Assembly: GCA_039000515.1 (NCBI GenBank)
Contig: JBCFYV010011164.1
Coordinates: 36,181,521-36,245,520 of the forward strand
DNA: 64,000 bases
Origin: Timema cristinae
Taxonomy: Eukaryota; Arthropoda; Insecta; Phasmatodea; Timematidae
Reading direction: 5' to 3'
Position 1 is the stretch's first letter. Each line of letters starts with the position of its first letter. The translations under genes and the position numbers were made by a program. Of this stretch, positions 12,912 through 25,560 are shown in pieces. Under the pieces are notes generated by a model that ran no database searches, had not been told where the DNA came from, and saw only the letters and a list, made by a program, of their open reading frames with translations.

Positions 12912-13489
12912 GATAAGGTATACCATCACACCAGTAGTGAATGGACTATAGCTATAACAATGATGATAAGACATACCACCACACCAGTAGTGAATGGACT
13001 ATAGTCTATAACAATGATGATAAGTATACCACCACACAGTAGTGAATGGACTATAGCTATAACAATGAGATAAGGCATACCACCACATCAGTAGTGAATG
13101 GACTATAGCTATAACAATGATGATAAAGACATACCATCCCCACCAGTAGTGAATGACTATATCTATAACAATGATGATAAGGTATAACACCACACCAGTA
13201 GTGAATGGACTATAGCTATAACAATGACGATAAGGTATACCACACACCAGTAGTGATGAATATAGCTATAACAATGATGATAAGTATACCATCACACCAG
13301 TAGGAATGGACTATAGCTATAACAATGACGATAAGGTATACCATCACATCAGTAGTGAATAGGGCTATAGCTATAACAATGACGATAAGGTATACCACCA
13401 CACCAGTAGTGAATAGACTATAGTATAACAATGATGATAAGGTATACCACCACACCAGTAGTGAATGGACTATAGCTATAACAATACGA
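12912..13489. repeat. 53-bp minisatellite, about 11 copies
   Basis: The unit begins gataaggtataccaccacac, continues cagtagtgaatggactatag and ends ctataacaatgat. I count eleven units with single-base indels and substitutions. Each unit contains the palindrome tatagctata. There are no unique spacers, so this is a minisatellite, not a CRISPR array. Apparent ORFs on the minus strand (WWYTLSSLL-like) are by-products of the repeat. Confidence 0.95.
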
Positions 13490-14694
13490 TAGAGATTAAA
13501 GTGTGACCCACATCGGTGTGCATGCATACTAAATGTCAGGCTCATCTTGTCTGATTTGCTGGGGCCGGGAGGTAGGGTTCAATTCTCCTCTAGGGAAAAT
13601 GAGAGTACATTTAATATACATTTTAAATTTATCTTCCTACCCAACAAGCATCTAATAATACATGGGATACAAAAAAAGGCTGTTGTTAAGGTAGCTTTTA
13701 TAAATAAAACACGGTTCGTGAAACGCCTAAGTTCACACCTTAATTTATGTATTTTACCTATTGATTATCTGTCTACATACTTGACAAGGCTACAGGAAAG
13801 TTAATTTATTTTACTGTAGTAGAATAGACCTTCCTTCCTACTTTGTCGTCTTACGTTAAATCCTCACCCATGAATCAAAATACAATTATATCCAAATTAA
13901 TATGTGTACAGTGCTAGTCTAAAAACATGATTTATTTTCAAATCTAAGTTCAGGTCTCAGAATCATGTGGTATGAGCTATCCTCCTCCAGAATGATGAAT
14001 TGATGGCCTGGGTCACTTGATGTTGTGTCTGTTCAAGAATTAAGCTAGTTTGAGAGTCATCCTGTAATATAACCGAGATATTCATTAAGTTCACGTTCAA
14101 TACAATTTAATATCAAAATAATATAAGTTACATTTAAGCCAACAACTTTTTTTAAGGGTAGATTAGGAGGGCAGCTAAAGGTGAGATATCTTAATATTTA
14201 CCTGGAGGTTGATTCTAAAACCACAACTGGGAAAATCACAATTAGGAAAATCACCCCCAATGTGTATTCCACATTTTCAAAACTAGTTGAATGACTACTT
14301 ACCAGTGTGGTATATAACAACTTTCAGCAGAAAGATAACTTTCGAACAATAAAATCTGATCATTTTAAATTTTAAATTGGAACTTTGGGAAACAGGAAGG
14401 CGGGTGTGGACAGAAAACAAAGCTTTTAGTTGCGACGATAAAGAATTGTCAGGAATGTAGTGCCAAATACCAAATAGTTAGTTAATATTTAAATTTTCTA
14501 ATTCGGGGTTTATGAAATATTTGGAGGTAATTTCCAAAATCTATATTAAAAAAACACTTCTCATTGTCGTTAAAGATTTAAATTTGTCAGCCTGTTATAA
14601 GATACACCTCAAACAATATTAAAACAAACTAAATTTCAAAATGAAAGATCGGAAAATAAGAAGATCAAAAGTGACCGTCATATTTGTGTAATCC
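13490..14694. other. Intergenic, AT-rich
   Basis: No gene recognised. A gggttcaattctcc stretch at 13576 hints at another decayed tRNA-like segment. Confidence 0.4.
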
Positions 14695-14940
14695 GCATCG
14701 ATGGTCACGCAAATGTAGGCGCCAATCTCTTCTGGTCTGGTTTTTCGGTAATGGGAAGGTCATCATTCTAATTCTAGTTTGGTGTACTGAAATACTTTTC
14801 CTAAATGGCTGCCCACTCTTTCAACATACAAATAAGAGAGCTTTATATTTAAATACTACCTTCCTCCAATCCTAGCAGCTCATTAGTGTAAGAATATTTG
14901 GATTAATTGTACGGTTAGTAAGACGCAAAATAAAAAATAC
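14695..14940 (+). repeat. Degenerate tRNA-derived SINE
   Basis: Decayed body (tggtgtactgaaatactttt, cctaaatggctgcccactct) and tail (acggttagtaagacgcaaa) match the shared SINE layout. The head is poorly kept. Confidence 0.6.
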
Positions 14941-16019
14941 ATATAATAATAGTAGGTACTTGTATGGTAGAAAAAAATACTGATGATTAATTTTAATTAA
15001 ATTTAAAACGAATTTAAAATTGGTTTAGAACTCGTCCTTTTAAAAAATAAACATGTATATGAATGCTAGGAATTGATTATACGTCAACTTCAACATAAAC
15101 GATTCAAGTTGATCGGTGGTAGGTTGGGGTTTCAATTAAAACCACGTGAAAACAATACGACCAAATAAAACTATTACGCGGAGTTTGTTCAACCTTAAAA
15201 TCGATTGGGAACACGTGTCGCTGTTGTATGTGTATAAAGGTTAGCGCGCATTATGGCGTATCACATCAGCTCGCATCGATCCGCACCTAAATCTCTGACA
15301 GAACCGAAAGTTCACGGCCGCCAGAACATAATCTCGTCATTTAACCCTAACCTGAAACAACTTTATACAATTTCTAACCTGACACCCAAGATCCTTCAAA
15401 TATATTTTCACATTATCCTCCCATATATGTCCAGGCCGACCAGATGATCTTGTATCTTCAGTGATGTTCGTTTGTTCAAACTCCAGCTGGGGTCGACTCT
15501 TGAGCGATAAATATCCTTAGCGCAACTTCTTTCGGAGGGTAAGTAAAGCCGTCTGTTCCATGTCGATTGTGGAATGTAAACGAAACTTGGAAGATATATC
15601 TTTCCCAGCAAAATTGGTAGGTCCTTTCTCTCTTGCCCTTATACATTCTCTTGGGCCAATATAAGCAGTCGTTTCAGAAAGTGCACGTTAAATACCTAAT
15701 ATATATATATATATATCTTTAGGTTTCCCAAATAAAATGTTGTATACAAGCACTGCCGTCTTTAGTTACAGGCCGGAATACTGAAGTTTGGCAACACTGC
15801 GCTGAGGCCGATCAACAGCACAGCAACGTGCATTAGTGTTGATTTTGTTCCGTTTGTTTACTGTGAGGGATGTTTGTTTCCCATGTAATTTACTTAATTT
15901 TGTGGTTCATTCTTTGTTGTTTTACGTCATATAGAAAAACGTACAATAGATGAATATATTGTGTATGTGATTAGTGATACTCAAGTAACAGCTGACATGA
16001 TTTCAGAATACTCAGTTTT
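14941..16019. other. Intergenic
   Basis: No gene recognised. An (AT)n run lies near 15700-15716. Around 15776 the sequence gaagtttggcaacactgc occurs in a somewhat GC-richer stretch, but no exon can be defined. Confidence 0.45.
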
Positions 16020-16420
16020 GTACGGGCTTAGGTTAATTTTTCGAAAACAAGTTATTTGCAAATAAATTTATCAAAATCAATTCACCAAATACAAAACCAT
16101 TGAAAGTAATTTTGTCGAAACTCAATTTTTCGAACCATCAATTTTCCGAACGATTTTTGTCAAAATCACATTTTTCGAAAATCAACTGCCCGAAAATCAA
16201 TTTCCCGAAGTGAATTTACTGAAAATCAATTATTCGACAGTAAAATAATCGAAAATGAATTTTTCGAAAAATCAATTTTTTGAAGAATCAATTTTGCGAA
16301 CTGCAAATTGATTTTTTTTTTCTGAAAATCAACTAAGCGAACTGCGAGTTTTCCGGAAACTATTTTACCGAGGACTGTTTTTTCGAAAATATTATTTATT
16401 GAAAATACTATCGAAAAATG
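16020..16420. repeat. Degenerate short tandem repeat, about 16-20 bp
   Basis: Variants of tttttcgaaaatcaat recur about fifteen times with substitutions such as cgaaccatcaat, ccgaaaatcaat and gcgaactgcaaa. It lies just past the 3' side of the minus-strand MULE transposase and could be its subterminal region (inference). Confidence 0.7.
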
Positions 16421-16850
16421 CTATCGTAAAACAAGTCTTTCAAAAATATATAAATCAAAATTTTAAGCTTTTTTAAAAACATTAAAACAACGATGACTTC
16501 ATTTAAATGTTTTCTATAATTTCTACATTTATTGAAGATTTATTTTAATAATTATTAATATTACTGACCCTACCAAAATAACTATCGTAAAACAAGTAAA
16601 ATATATTTTTCGTAAGTAATTTTTAAAAATTTATGAATGCACAAACCCATTTTAAAACACTAAACAAAATAATAAAAATTATTTTTTTTATAATTCAACA
16701 CAGCACAGCTTAACAAATTGAAATAAATTTATTATTTTTATTGGCTATTTAGTTGAATGTTAATATATTCTTTATGGATACAAAAGAATTAAAAAACTTT
16801 TTCAAGGTATTAAATTTCATTAAAAAATATTCTTTACACATAAACTAGTA

Positions 16851-17815
16851 TTAGTACCCAATGTTGCGTGAAACACCTCGCAAATAGTCACATACGTTCC
16901 CATGTTGGGCCAGGCCAGCAACAATTCGCCTCAACCTTGCAATGCTGTTTCGGTATTGCTTACGTTGACGAGGAAGTTCCAACCCACTTAGTGTACTGCT
17001 CAATTCACACCTCTTTGAGAGACTGCCCATCTGATTGCTGAGACGAATTCCAAATACTGGATGGCTTGCAGAGATATGTTGTTGGAACCCTCTGTGCCAT
17101 ACTTTTATATTGTTGTTTGTCTTGGGTATCCCCTGAAGAACACTATCATAATCGTTCCAAATTTGGTGTCCGTAAATTGGAGGGCGGCGGCCCAAACGAC
17201 AATCTTGACGCGCAATCCACACATCTTCAAAATAATCTATAATTGGTTGTGTTTCTTGGGGCAATCCATTGTTATTGAACAAAAAATAAAAAGTGTTCAC
17301 AACTTCTTCAGTAGGAACAAACACAATATCGGGTAACATGCGAAGCTTTAGGGAAAAATTGGCATAATTCTTATAGCGTTGTTTCAAAATATTTGTTTGA
17401 ATTTTACGAAAAATACATTGGTAAAAATGTAAGAAACAGCCATGATGATGTGTTAAGAGGATACCCATCCTTCACTGCATTTATCATTGACATCTCAAAG
17501 TTAGTCATAAAGTTCTGAGGGTTAGAAGCTGGCTCTAGCTACTTCACCTTTCTTAAAAGACGAGAGTAAGTTCCTTGCCTCTTGTCCACTAGAAGTGTAT
17601 ACACAAGTGGGACGGAGCTATTTGCTTCAAATCCGTAAACAGTATACAACTGCTCAAATAGGGGTGGAACAGAAGGTGCCGTCAGCATACCAATGCTCGG
17701 AACGTCCAAGAAGTTGTAAGTTCTCTTCGAGTAGAAAATATAAGTATACGGTCACCTTGAGGTACTGAATCATACATTAAAAACTTATCCATTTACAGTT
17801 AGCTTGTATTAATAA
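16851..17815 (-). pseudogene. MULE transposase remnant (Mutator-like)
   Basis: Minus-strand reading gives, in order, an ILIFSTRRNLQLL-like stretch (about 17750), YADGTF with the first catalytic Asp (about 17690), VPLVYTLLVDKRQGTYSRLL (about 17610-17550), then MTNFEMSMINAVK (about 17500), where the second catalytic Asp expected after T is Asn. After a frame change at about 17465 the 205-codon ORF carries GCFLHFYQ, RMLPDIVFVPTEEV, and IWNDYDSVLQGIPKTNN followed by VWHRGFQQH, typical of the C-terminal half of MULE transposases. At least two frame breaks and the Asp-to-Asn change make it inactive. An N-terminal zinc finger is not visible. Confidence 0.85.
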
Positions 17816-18000
17816 GGAAACAAAATGTCGTGATAGAAACTAGGAACAGCTGGTCCGGCTTTTGCTTTCATTCGAATATTTCTTAACCATTTTGAGGATT
17901 GAAGTTAATGGGCATTCTATAATAAAGATTTTAATAAAACAAAATTTCGAAAATAAGATTCTTCAGCACAAACATCAGAAGCAACTTTTCATCTGAAACC

Positions 18001-18240
18001 CCTTTGGTGGCCGCATGGTCTAAGGCGGTACTCTCGCAGGAGACTAAACTGCCGATGACGGGGAGATTGAGGTTCGAATCTCAGTCGGGTGTATTGATGA
18101 GGGTTTTTCCACTCTCCATCCACGCAAATGCAGGTACACTTCCTATAAATATAACATCCTTCAACCCTAAAAAAATAGGGTAATTAGTACATAAGCGTGT
18201 AACCCGACCGGGTAGTAAGACAGTAGGCCTACTAAAGAAA
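18001..18240 (+). repeat. tRNA-derived SINE, family C
   Basis: Head ggtggccgcatggtctaagg, B-box gttcgaatctcagtcgggtg, body ccatccacgcaaatgcaggt and tail gtgtaacccgaccgggtagt, ending gtaagacagtaggcctac. Confidence 0.88.
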
Positions 18241-20217
18241 ATAAACCACTTTGTCTGTATTAATTCCTTGCGTGAATTATTTTATATGGTTTTGTTAACG
18301 TGTGGAATGTACTTCCTAATAACTACATCAAGTATAGGAATTATACATTTCGCAGTGAATGTTCTTATTCAGAAAAGAAGAAAAGTTAAACACTCTAAAG
18401 AGTAATTTTTCAAAATTCTATATCCCAAGGCTGGTAGGTGTTCAAAGAAATATATTAAATAGCATTATCAATTTTATTAAAATATGTGCTAAAGAGTTAC
18501 ACCTGGATATGGAAATTGAACCAAGAACCTTTGGATTAGTACAACAATGAATGCTCTTTCTAGGCTTTGATCCAGTGCCCTTTTGTAATTTTCATCCCAA
18601 TATTATAATCATATCTGTGAATGGTAGTCTACATAATCTTTACCTAGCAAATTTATTTTAAAACTATTATTTACATGTTTATTTGTTATATTTTTCAATC
18701 TCTGAAGTATTTTTGTTAAAAGATATAAGTAAAACATGTTCAGATTAATTGTTGATATCATTCAAAGTGACTTACCAGTTTTTAAATAAAGATAACTAAA
18801 TATTCACACACTTCTCCGTAAGAACCAAAAGATCGCTAGGTCTCATGACGTCACTAAAAGCGCAGTTGCCACATTTAACACTCTGGCCTGTAAAGACTGC
18901 CATGGCACAAGTCGTTCATTATTCCTGTATGCATATACTAACCTTAAGGACGTTGCCTACTTGTGACGTCACGGCTGGTCAAAATAGGATTTCCCATGTT
19001 AATGAATTTACGTTTTACTCAGCGAGCTTTAATGATATAACGTTGAAACAAAAACAATAAATTCTTGAATAATTCTAAAAATAGTCCTACAGTGTCATAA
19101 AATTATTATTTCTATCTTTAAGTAGTTTTTTGGTAAACGTATTTTTATAAACCATCTACAACTCAGGTTATTTGGCTTGGTCATGAAAATGGCCTGGGGG
19201 AATCACCCTGAAAGCCTTAAAGGCTGTAGATTAAAAAAGACTGTGGTAGAATAGGGTCTATGTCTATCTAGAATAGGAAACAAGAAAAAGGTAAAATTAA
19301 AAAGCAAGTCAATGTTTTCAAGGAGCAAATATTATAGTGGCTGTGTAAACTCGCCAGAGGAAGAGGGAAAGGATTTTCAGCACATAGACAAGAGCCCTAT
19401 AAGGGTGAATTTTTTCATTTTCTTTCCTCTTTTTCTTTTTGTACATTGGCATCTAAGTGTGACTGCTTAGAATGCTTAGTTGCGTCAAGTTAAGATGCAA
19501 CCCGCATCGAAAAATAGCTTCGAAATCTCCAAGTAGTCAACGTCGTTAATATGATTATGGATGCATGCAAGCCATGAAGTTCTTCATTATGTATCTTTTT
19601 CCACTAGCGAAGGAAATATTCTCTAGATGATCCCCCCACCCCATTTTCATACAAAATAACATATAACTGAACCGAGTCGATACAATTGGCTTACTTACAG
19701 GGATCTTACCTTAAAACTTCGTTTATATACGTCAGCTTCGTGTTGTTAATAAGTCCTATAGTATATAAAGTTTAAATTCGTGCACATAATCTTCGTATCC
19801 TTAATAACATCATATCGTGTAACCCAATAAGATAGTATTAGGTTTTGTTCAGTCATACTTGTAGAAATAAAACCATTACAGAAAATGTTATCAACGCAAT
19901 CAACATTCTTTTATATTTTAATATATATATATATATATATATATGTTTTTAGTTCAGATAAAGGAAACCTTACCATATTATTAAAGTTTCCTATGAAATG
20001 CTAATAAAGGTAAATAAATTAAAATATAATATTTATATAAAGTGGTAGCCCTTTAATTTGCTACCATTGATGCGTTAGTTTCGACGTTCTTTTATTTTTC
20101 TAGATGGATTAGTTCTCCGTTACTATCAATAACGGTAGTCCTTAAGTTAGAGTTACTCAACTTTTAGGGAGTTTTATATGGTTCGGGACTTTGTAGACAG
20201 AGCATCTGTTAATTACT
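18241..20217. other. Intergenic with (AT)n run
   Basis: An (AT)12-like microsatellite lies at 19919-19945. No coding region recognised. Confidence 0.5.
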
Positions 20218-20498
20218 AACATCCATTACTGTTTCCAGCCTATGGCCCGAGTCCGTTTTTTATTCATGCCATATATTTTCCAATACCGAATTGCTAGGCT
20301 TGTTGTAGCTTCATACACCTTATAGTCTAATTTAAAACTAGGACAGGCTCAACACCCAGTGCGCAGCCGTTAATTTATCAACGTGAAAGGTTAAATCCAC
20401 ATTTGAGCCATGACAAATAGTTTGGCCATGCTGAGCATTGAGCCCGGGACCCTTTACTCAGTGGGGAGACACGCTACCGAATGAGCTAAGGTGTCGGA
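20218..20498 (-). repeat. tRNA-derived SINE, family D
   Basis: On the minus strand it starts tccgacaccttagctcattc (A-box) and includes a degenerate B-box (gggctcaatgctcagc). It shares its full length with the copy at 60518-60791, including cgtagcttcata-like and acatccattactgtttc segments. It lacks the gggtagtaagacgcggtg tail, so its 3' partner differs from families A-C. Confidence 0.8.
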
Positions 20499-22817
20499 TG
20501 CAATTTGTTACTATCTTCTATTAAAGACTACAAGCCAAAAGCTGCACCCAGACTAACGAGCCGAACCTCAAATATTTCTGCAAGCCATATTTTGCTTCAG
20601 AAAGTTTTGTACTTCGGTTGATGAGCCACGTATGAACAGGGAAAAGTTAAAATCGGCTGCCGTGGCATATATTTATTCACACCTTGCAACAGAGATAAAA
20701 CACACAGAACAGACGATTAATTTAAAATAAAATTTCAAGATGATGTAAAATTTACAACACTCAACTGCTCAGATAATATTTCAAGCGCGTGTGACGAAAG
20801 GTTAGTTAGAAATAAACAATAATTTAAAATTGCAAGTGATTTGAGTCAAGGCTCGGCTCAAAAGTGCCATCAAATGTGTTTTTAGCTGAACCTCGGAACA
20901 TCCTTTGATGTTTCGTCGAAATACCGACACCCAATGTGTTGCTGCGAACATTCCGGTGAACCCATTTTATACAACGTTGTTGACGTTTGAGGCGAGTCTA
21001 GTCTGGACGCTGATTAATGGATGGGTACTATGTAGACGGGGTTTAAGTGGACCAGATGAATCACCGTTTAGATATTGTAGCATGTCCTCTATATAAAGGG
21101 CATTTACAAGCATGACATTAAAGCTACGAATGAAATAAAGGAATTAAAAGAAAAAAATTAAAACAAAAATTAATCTATTACTTCAGAAGGTAGGAGCAAA
21201 TTAAAACTAATCTATTTCTTTGAAAAGTAGAAGAAAATGGCTTACGATGGACAGGATGCAGTCTGATATTATCACCATACTTTCACGAGCCTTTCCGCTA
21301 TCATGGAGCATGACGGCTTGGCGGATGTCTTGGCCGTTGAAAGCACGAGGTGGAAAATAACTTCTGTATCACCAGTCGACACCTTAACCCTAAGGTGCTG
21401 ATTCCCTAGCGGCGCTTCTGGAAACCACCCCCCCTTTACGTTCGTTGATCCCACCGTTTGGTTCGTTCCCGAGTATAAAACATGGGAACACGTGTGCCCA
21501 TAACTGCACTCCTTTGTAAAATTTCGTCGAAGGAATAACTTTTGAACTAATCTCCAGCGCCACTAATACTGGTGGTCACCATGGATCAGGAATCGGACTC
21601 ATCGCCGCGTCTCAGAAGAAGCCTCGCCAGATCTGACTTTGAATACTATGTACTTCCGACATATTTTGTTCTATTGTAAGAATGTTTTTAATGTGTCCTT
21701 CAGACACTAGCTGAAGTTATGCTCTATAATTATGTTTTTTATGTTCTTCTGACATGTTTGATGTTTAGTCTGAAAGACTAATTATGTCGTATGTCCTTCA
21801 GACATGTTTTATTTAGCCAAATAAATTAATTGGTTAATACCTATCGTCAGATAGTCTGGCTATATTTTTCTTATGTCCATTTGACATAGCTTAAATACGG
21901 GGGCGTTGAGCTCTATATATAAGGAGGACCAGGTGTTCAAGTTTTTCTAATCCATGTAATCATTTAACTATTCTAAGTGTTTATGGCACAGTAATGTTTC
22001 ATAACACCCAAACGGCACGTTCACATGTTCCATATTTGTATGGCTACAAGCAGGTTGTCTACGCCTTTTGTCTAGGACCTAGTTAGGTCAGTGTCACAAT
22101 ACATTATCTTTGTCACCTTTTCAGTGTTACTATTTAGGGTGCACAAAGTGCGGAACACGGATAGTTTCATATAGTGGCCCGCACAGATAGTATTTCCTTT
22201 CGCCCCTTGTTGGCGCCTCGATTGGCTATGTATTTAATGTTAGATTGTACTAGCTTTGTTGTACACCCCAGGGTATGGGTAGTTGTTTACATGTACTATT
22301 GAATGCTCCGACTGTACACACCGGGAAAAGACCAGCTATAATACTACATGACTACCTGACTGTTAGCCATTTGTATGTATATAATAGATCATCCATTTAC
22401 TATTTATTTTTTAGAGTATCTATGGGACTCTTCTTTAATTTAACTCAAGCTAGCTAGCTTGACCCATATTTAACCTAGTAACTCTAGAACTATAGGATTT
22501 ACAGTAGTGTTATTTATTAGTTACTCTTTCACTATGTTTTCTGTTTAGACCCTTCTGGCTGTAGTCTGGCGCAATTCCGACTACTTTTGTGCTCTTTCTA
22601 CTTAACTTCCCTTTTATTCTTTAGTTCAGCAACATGATCCCTCTTATTTACTTATCATGTATTTCCCTTGTTCTAGTAATCGTTGCCTCCTCTACATATT
22701 AGAGTGAAGGGGAAGCAACGATTCAAGACACGCATCCGTGCGCGTCAATATGGATGGCTCACAGTTACTTGTGTACTATTTAATAAAACGCTTTGAAGAT
22801 CTCTCCTTTTTTTTTAG
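20499..22817. other. Intergenic with LTR-like/leader-like segment
   Basis: A TATA-like gagtataaaaca lies at 21471. Variants of gtccttcagaca recur at about 21690, 21800 and, more diverged, nearby, within a ttatgt-rich stretch at 21660-21900. This may be LTR plus leader of an LTR retrotransposon (inference); no ORF supports it. No host gene recognised. Confidence 0.4.
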
Positions 22818-23035
22818 CACCATGTCTTGCTCCGTTCAAGCTATACGCATACGTACTAATTACGTTGATGTTTTAGGGATAAGGAAGGTTGAATTTACAG
22901 TAAATGTGCCCATATACACGTGGAGGGAGAGTAGAAAACCATTTCTTAATAAACACCCTCAGTAAACCCGACCGGGATTAGAACCACAATCTTCCTGTCG
23001 TCTAATGTATATCCTATTGCAAGATCTACGCCCTA
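22818..23035 (-). repeat. Degenerate tRNA-derived SINE
   Basis: Minus-strand copy. The reversed tail is decayed (agcaccatgtcttgctccgt), the body keeps acgtggagggagagtag, and the B-box reads cccgaccgggattagaacc. Confidence 0.7.
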
Positions 23036-23200
23036 AAACATGTTACCACCAAAGCGTATTTTTTTGTATGTGGTAATTGTCACGTTTTACGCCAAGGTTG
23101 TTATAGTTTTAATGGGTTCCATTAAATGTGATAGGGGGCTTATATTAAACTCACCCGCAATAGCTTCAGTAAGGAATGGGAAAACCATCTGCGGTGCACT

Positions 23201-23278
23201 TGTAGCGTTTTATAAAAAGCTACAACGTTCAAAATCAAGAAAACAACTGGAAACTAAATAGTTTCTAGTCATATTCCT
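23201..23278 (+). repeat. Putative 5' LTR fragment of Ty3/gypsy element
   Basis: About 78 bp nearly identical to 26239-26316. It begins tgtagcgttttataaaaagc and contains a near-perfect palindrome (tgtagc...gctaca). The rest of the LTR is absent and pol sequence follows, which suggests an internal deletion from the LTR into pol. Confidence 0.65.
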
Positions 23279-23394
23279 AAAATATTCAAAGCACAGAACT
23301 CCAATCACTCGCTCCTATTGTTCTTTTTTGCCCCTTTTTGGATTTTGTTGTTTTTTTGGATCTCCTGCGTTTTCCTTAATTTAGTTAAGGATGG

Positions 23395-25560
23395 TTCAAA
23401 GGTGTGATTCGCCCCTCCAAATACCCGTATGCTAGTCCTGCATTCATTATACCAAAGAAGAGAGAAGGACATAGGTTAATGGTCGACTACCGAAAGATTA
23501 AAAAAAAATCCAATTTGACCCCTATCCTATGCCGAAAATAAAATATGCTTTTCAACATTTAGGCGGATCTAAGGTGTTTAGCGTAGTTGGCCTAAATACT
23601 AGTTTCTTACAATGTTCTCTTTCTGAATCTTCAAAAAAGTACACTGCTTTTGTGACACCCTGGTAGCAATACGAGTTTAATCGCGTACCCCTAGGCAGTA
23701 GTGTTGGAGGTCAAGCGCTGAGTCGCAACCTCGACCACATTCTTTCTGATATTGAGTATAAGTATGTGTTTAATTATTTTGATGACATTTACGTCTATAG
23801 TGACAGCTTAAAGGATAATATAGGCCATCTTGAAACCGTGCTAGGTCGCTTGCGTAGCGTTGGGTTGACTGTTAATCCGGATAAGGTCATGTGGGCTAGA
23901 CCCTCTATTAAATATTTGGGATATGTGATCTCTTCTGGGAATTTACTCATTGATTCCGAGAGGATTAAGCCCATTATTGACTATCCTCCCCCCTAAGAAT
24001 CTCAAAGGTGTTATGAGGTTTGTTGGCATGTACGCCTATTATTCCAGGTTCATTCCTATGTTATCTGATATCGCCGTGCCCCTTAACTCCCTCAAGAAAA
24101 AGGGAGCTGTGTTTTGTTGGGGGGAAGCTCGATCCCAGGCATTTAACTCTCTCAAACAGAAGCTTATCTCTCCGGAGGTGTTGTGCATGCCTGATTTTCC
24201 TATCCCCTTTTTGATCCATGTGGATGGGTCGTCTGTTGCTCTGGAGGCTGTGTAGTCCCAGAGGTCGTCGGAGGGTGTCCGACCGGCTGCCTTTGCTAGT
24301 AGGACGCTTACCGACGTTGAACGGAGATACAGCTCCTATGAGAAGGAATTCCTCGCCTGTGTCTTCGGTGTCGAGCGGTTTGCCGACTACCTGGAATAAA
24401 GTGAGTTTGAGCTTTATACTGATAATATGGCTCTTGCTTGGATGTGGCGTCAGCCAAAGCAATTAAGGAAGCTAGGTAGATGGATGTGGAGGCTGTCCCG
24501 CTTTAAATTCTCCACACATCATGTGTCTGGGAAACATATCATTACCACCAATGCGTTGTCTCGTATGGTGGAAGACCAAGATCTGATAGGTTCTGAGGAG
24601 ATTGTTACTAACAATTGTGTTATCCATTCAATCCCTGAATCTTTTGTTTCCATTAAGGACCATCAGGATAGTGACCCCTGGTGTAGGAACATTATGGAGA
24701 GGATTCAGAGAGATCAAAATGTTTGCTCCTTTGAAATATTTAAGGGTTTGTTAGTTGTCTCTAATAATAGAGGAAAGGGTAGGAAGATATTATTAGTTCC
24801 CCTTGCTGTTCGTTCAATGTTATTGAAATATTTTCACGATTCCGTTTTCAGAGGTCACTTAGGTGTTTTGAAAACCTTCCACGAAATTTTCCAAAAGTTT
24901 TTCTGGCCTGGCTTATATAAAGATTTGGAATCATGTGTTAGCCATTGTGATGATTGTCAAAAGGCTAAACCAGCGCAAAACTCCCATGTTGGAATACATC
25001 CAGTCAGTGACAATGGCTCTTGTTTCAGATCTGCTGTTTTTAAGGATATGTGTTTTGGGTGGGGGATTCGCCACATTACTACTAGCACATATCACTCTGG
25101 GCCTTATCAGGTTGAACGTTTCAATAGAAACCTAGTTATTGCTCTCACGATCTTTCATCATCAAGCTCCAAATAAGTGGGATCAAGAGGTGGAATTTCTC
25201 AACCTTGCCTTTAATTCTGCATTTCACGATGCCATTGGTTCCTCCCCAGCATATATTTTTCTGGGTAGAGAGTTAAACCACCCCCTGTTATCTATTTGGG
25301 ACATCAACCCATTATATGACGAGGATAATGACGTTCCCCATGCTGAGAGGTTTAGGCTAGCACTTAGTAACCCTAAGAAAGCTCAGCGTAGAGTAGCTTC
25401 GGCCTATAACATAGGTAGGATCTCAGTCCCCTATGTTATTGGAGATAATATTCTGTGCAAAGACTTCCCTCAATGCTCCGCCATTGATAAGATCTCCGCT
25501 AAACTGTGCCATAAGTGGAGTGGTCCATGGTGGATAAGTAAGTTTATAACCCCATAACTG
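23395..25560 (+). pseudogene. Ty3/gypsy pol remnant (RT, RNase H, integrase)
   Basis: RT is spread over three frames from 23395: PAFIIPKK, VDYRKI, then NYFDDIYVYS (about 23775) with the intact catalytic FDD. A shift at the C-run at 23989-23996 leads to a connection region (FVGMYAYYSRFIPMLS). RNase H shows HVDGSS, then a stop at 24253, then EKEFLACVFGVE and YTDNMAL (24418), so D-E-D residues remain. The 376-codon ORF from 24427 holds the integrase zinc finger (FHDSVFRGHLG, CVSHCDDC) and the end of the core (SDNGS, VERFNRNL). The first integrase core Asp and about 70 residues around it are missing in frame between about 24990 and 25005. Gag and protease are absent. Confidence 0.93.

Noticed and set aside
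12912..13489. CRISPR-like regular repeat
   Set aside because: Units are contiguous with no unique spacers and the context is eukaryotic; it is a minisatellite.
13216..13545. 109-codon ORF with repeated WWYTL and SSLL words
   Set aside because: Translation of the minisatellite, frame-shifting with its indels.
17061..17336. 91-codon plus-strand ORF
   Set aside because: Antisense shadow of the MULE transposase.
24061..24462. 133-codon minus-strand ORF
   Set aside because: Antisense shadow of gypsy RNase H and connection region.
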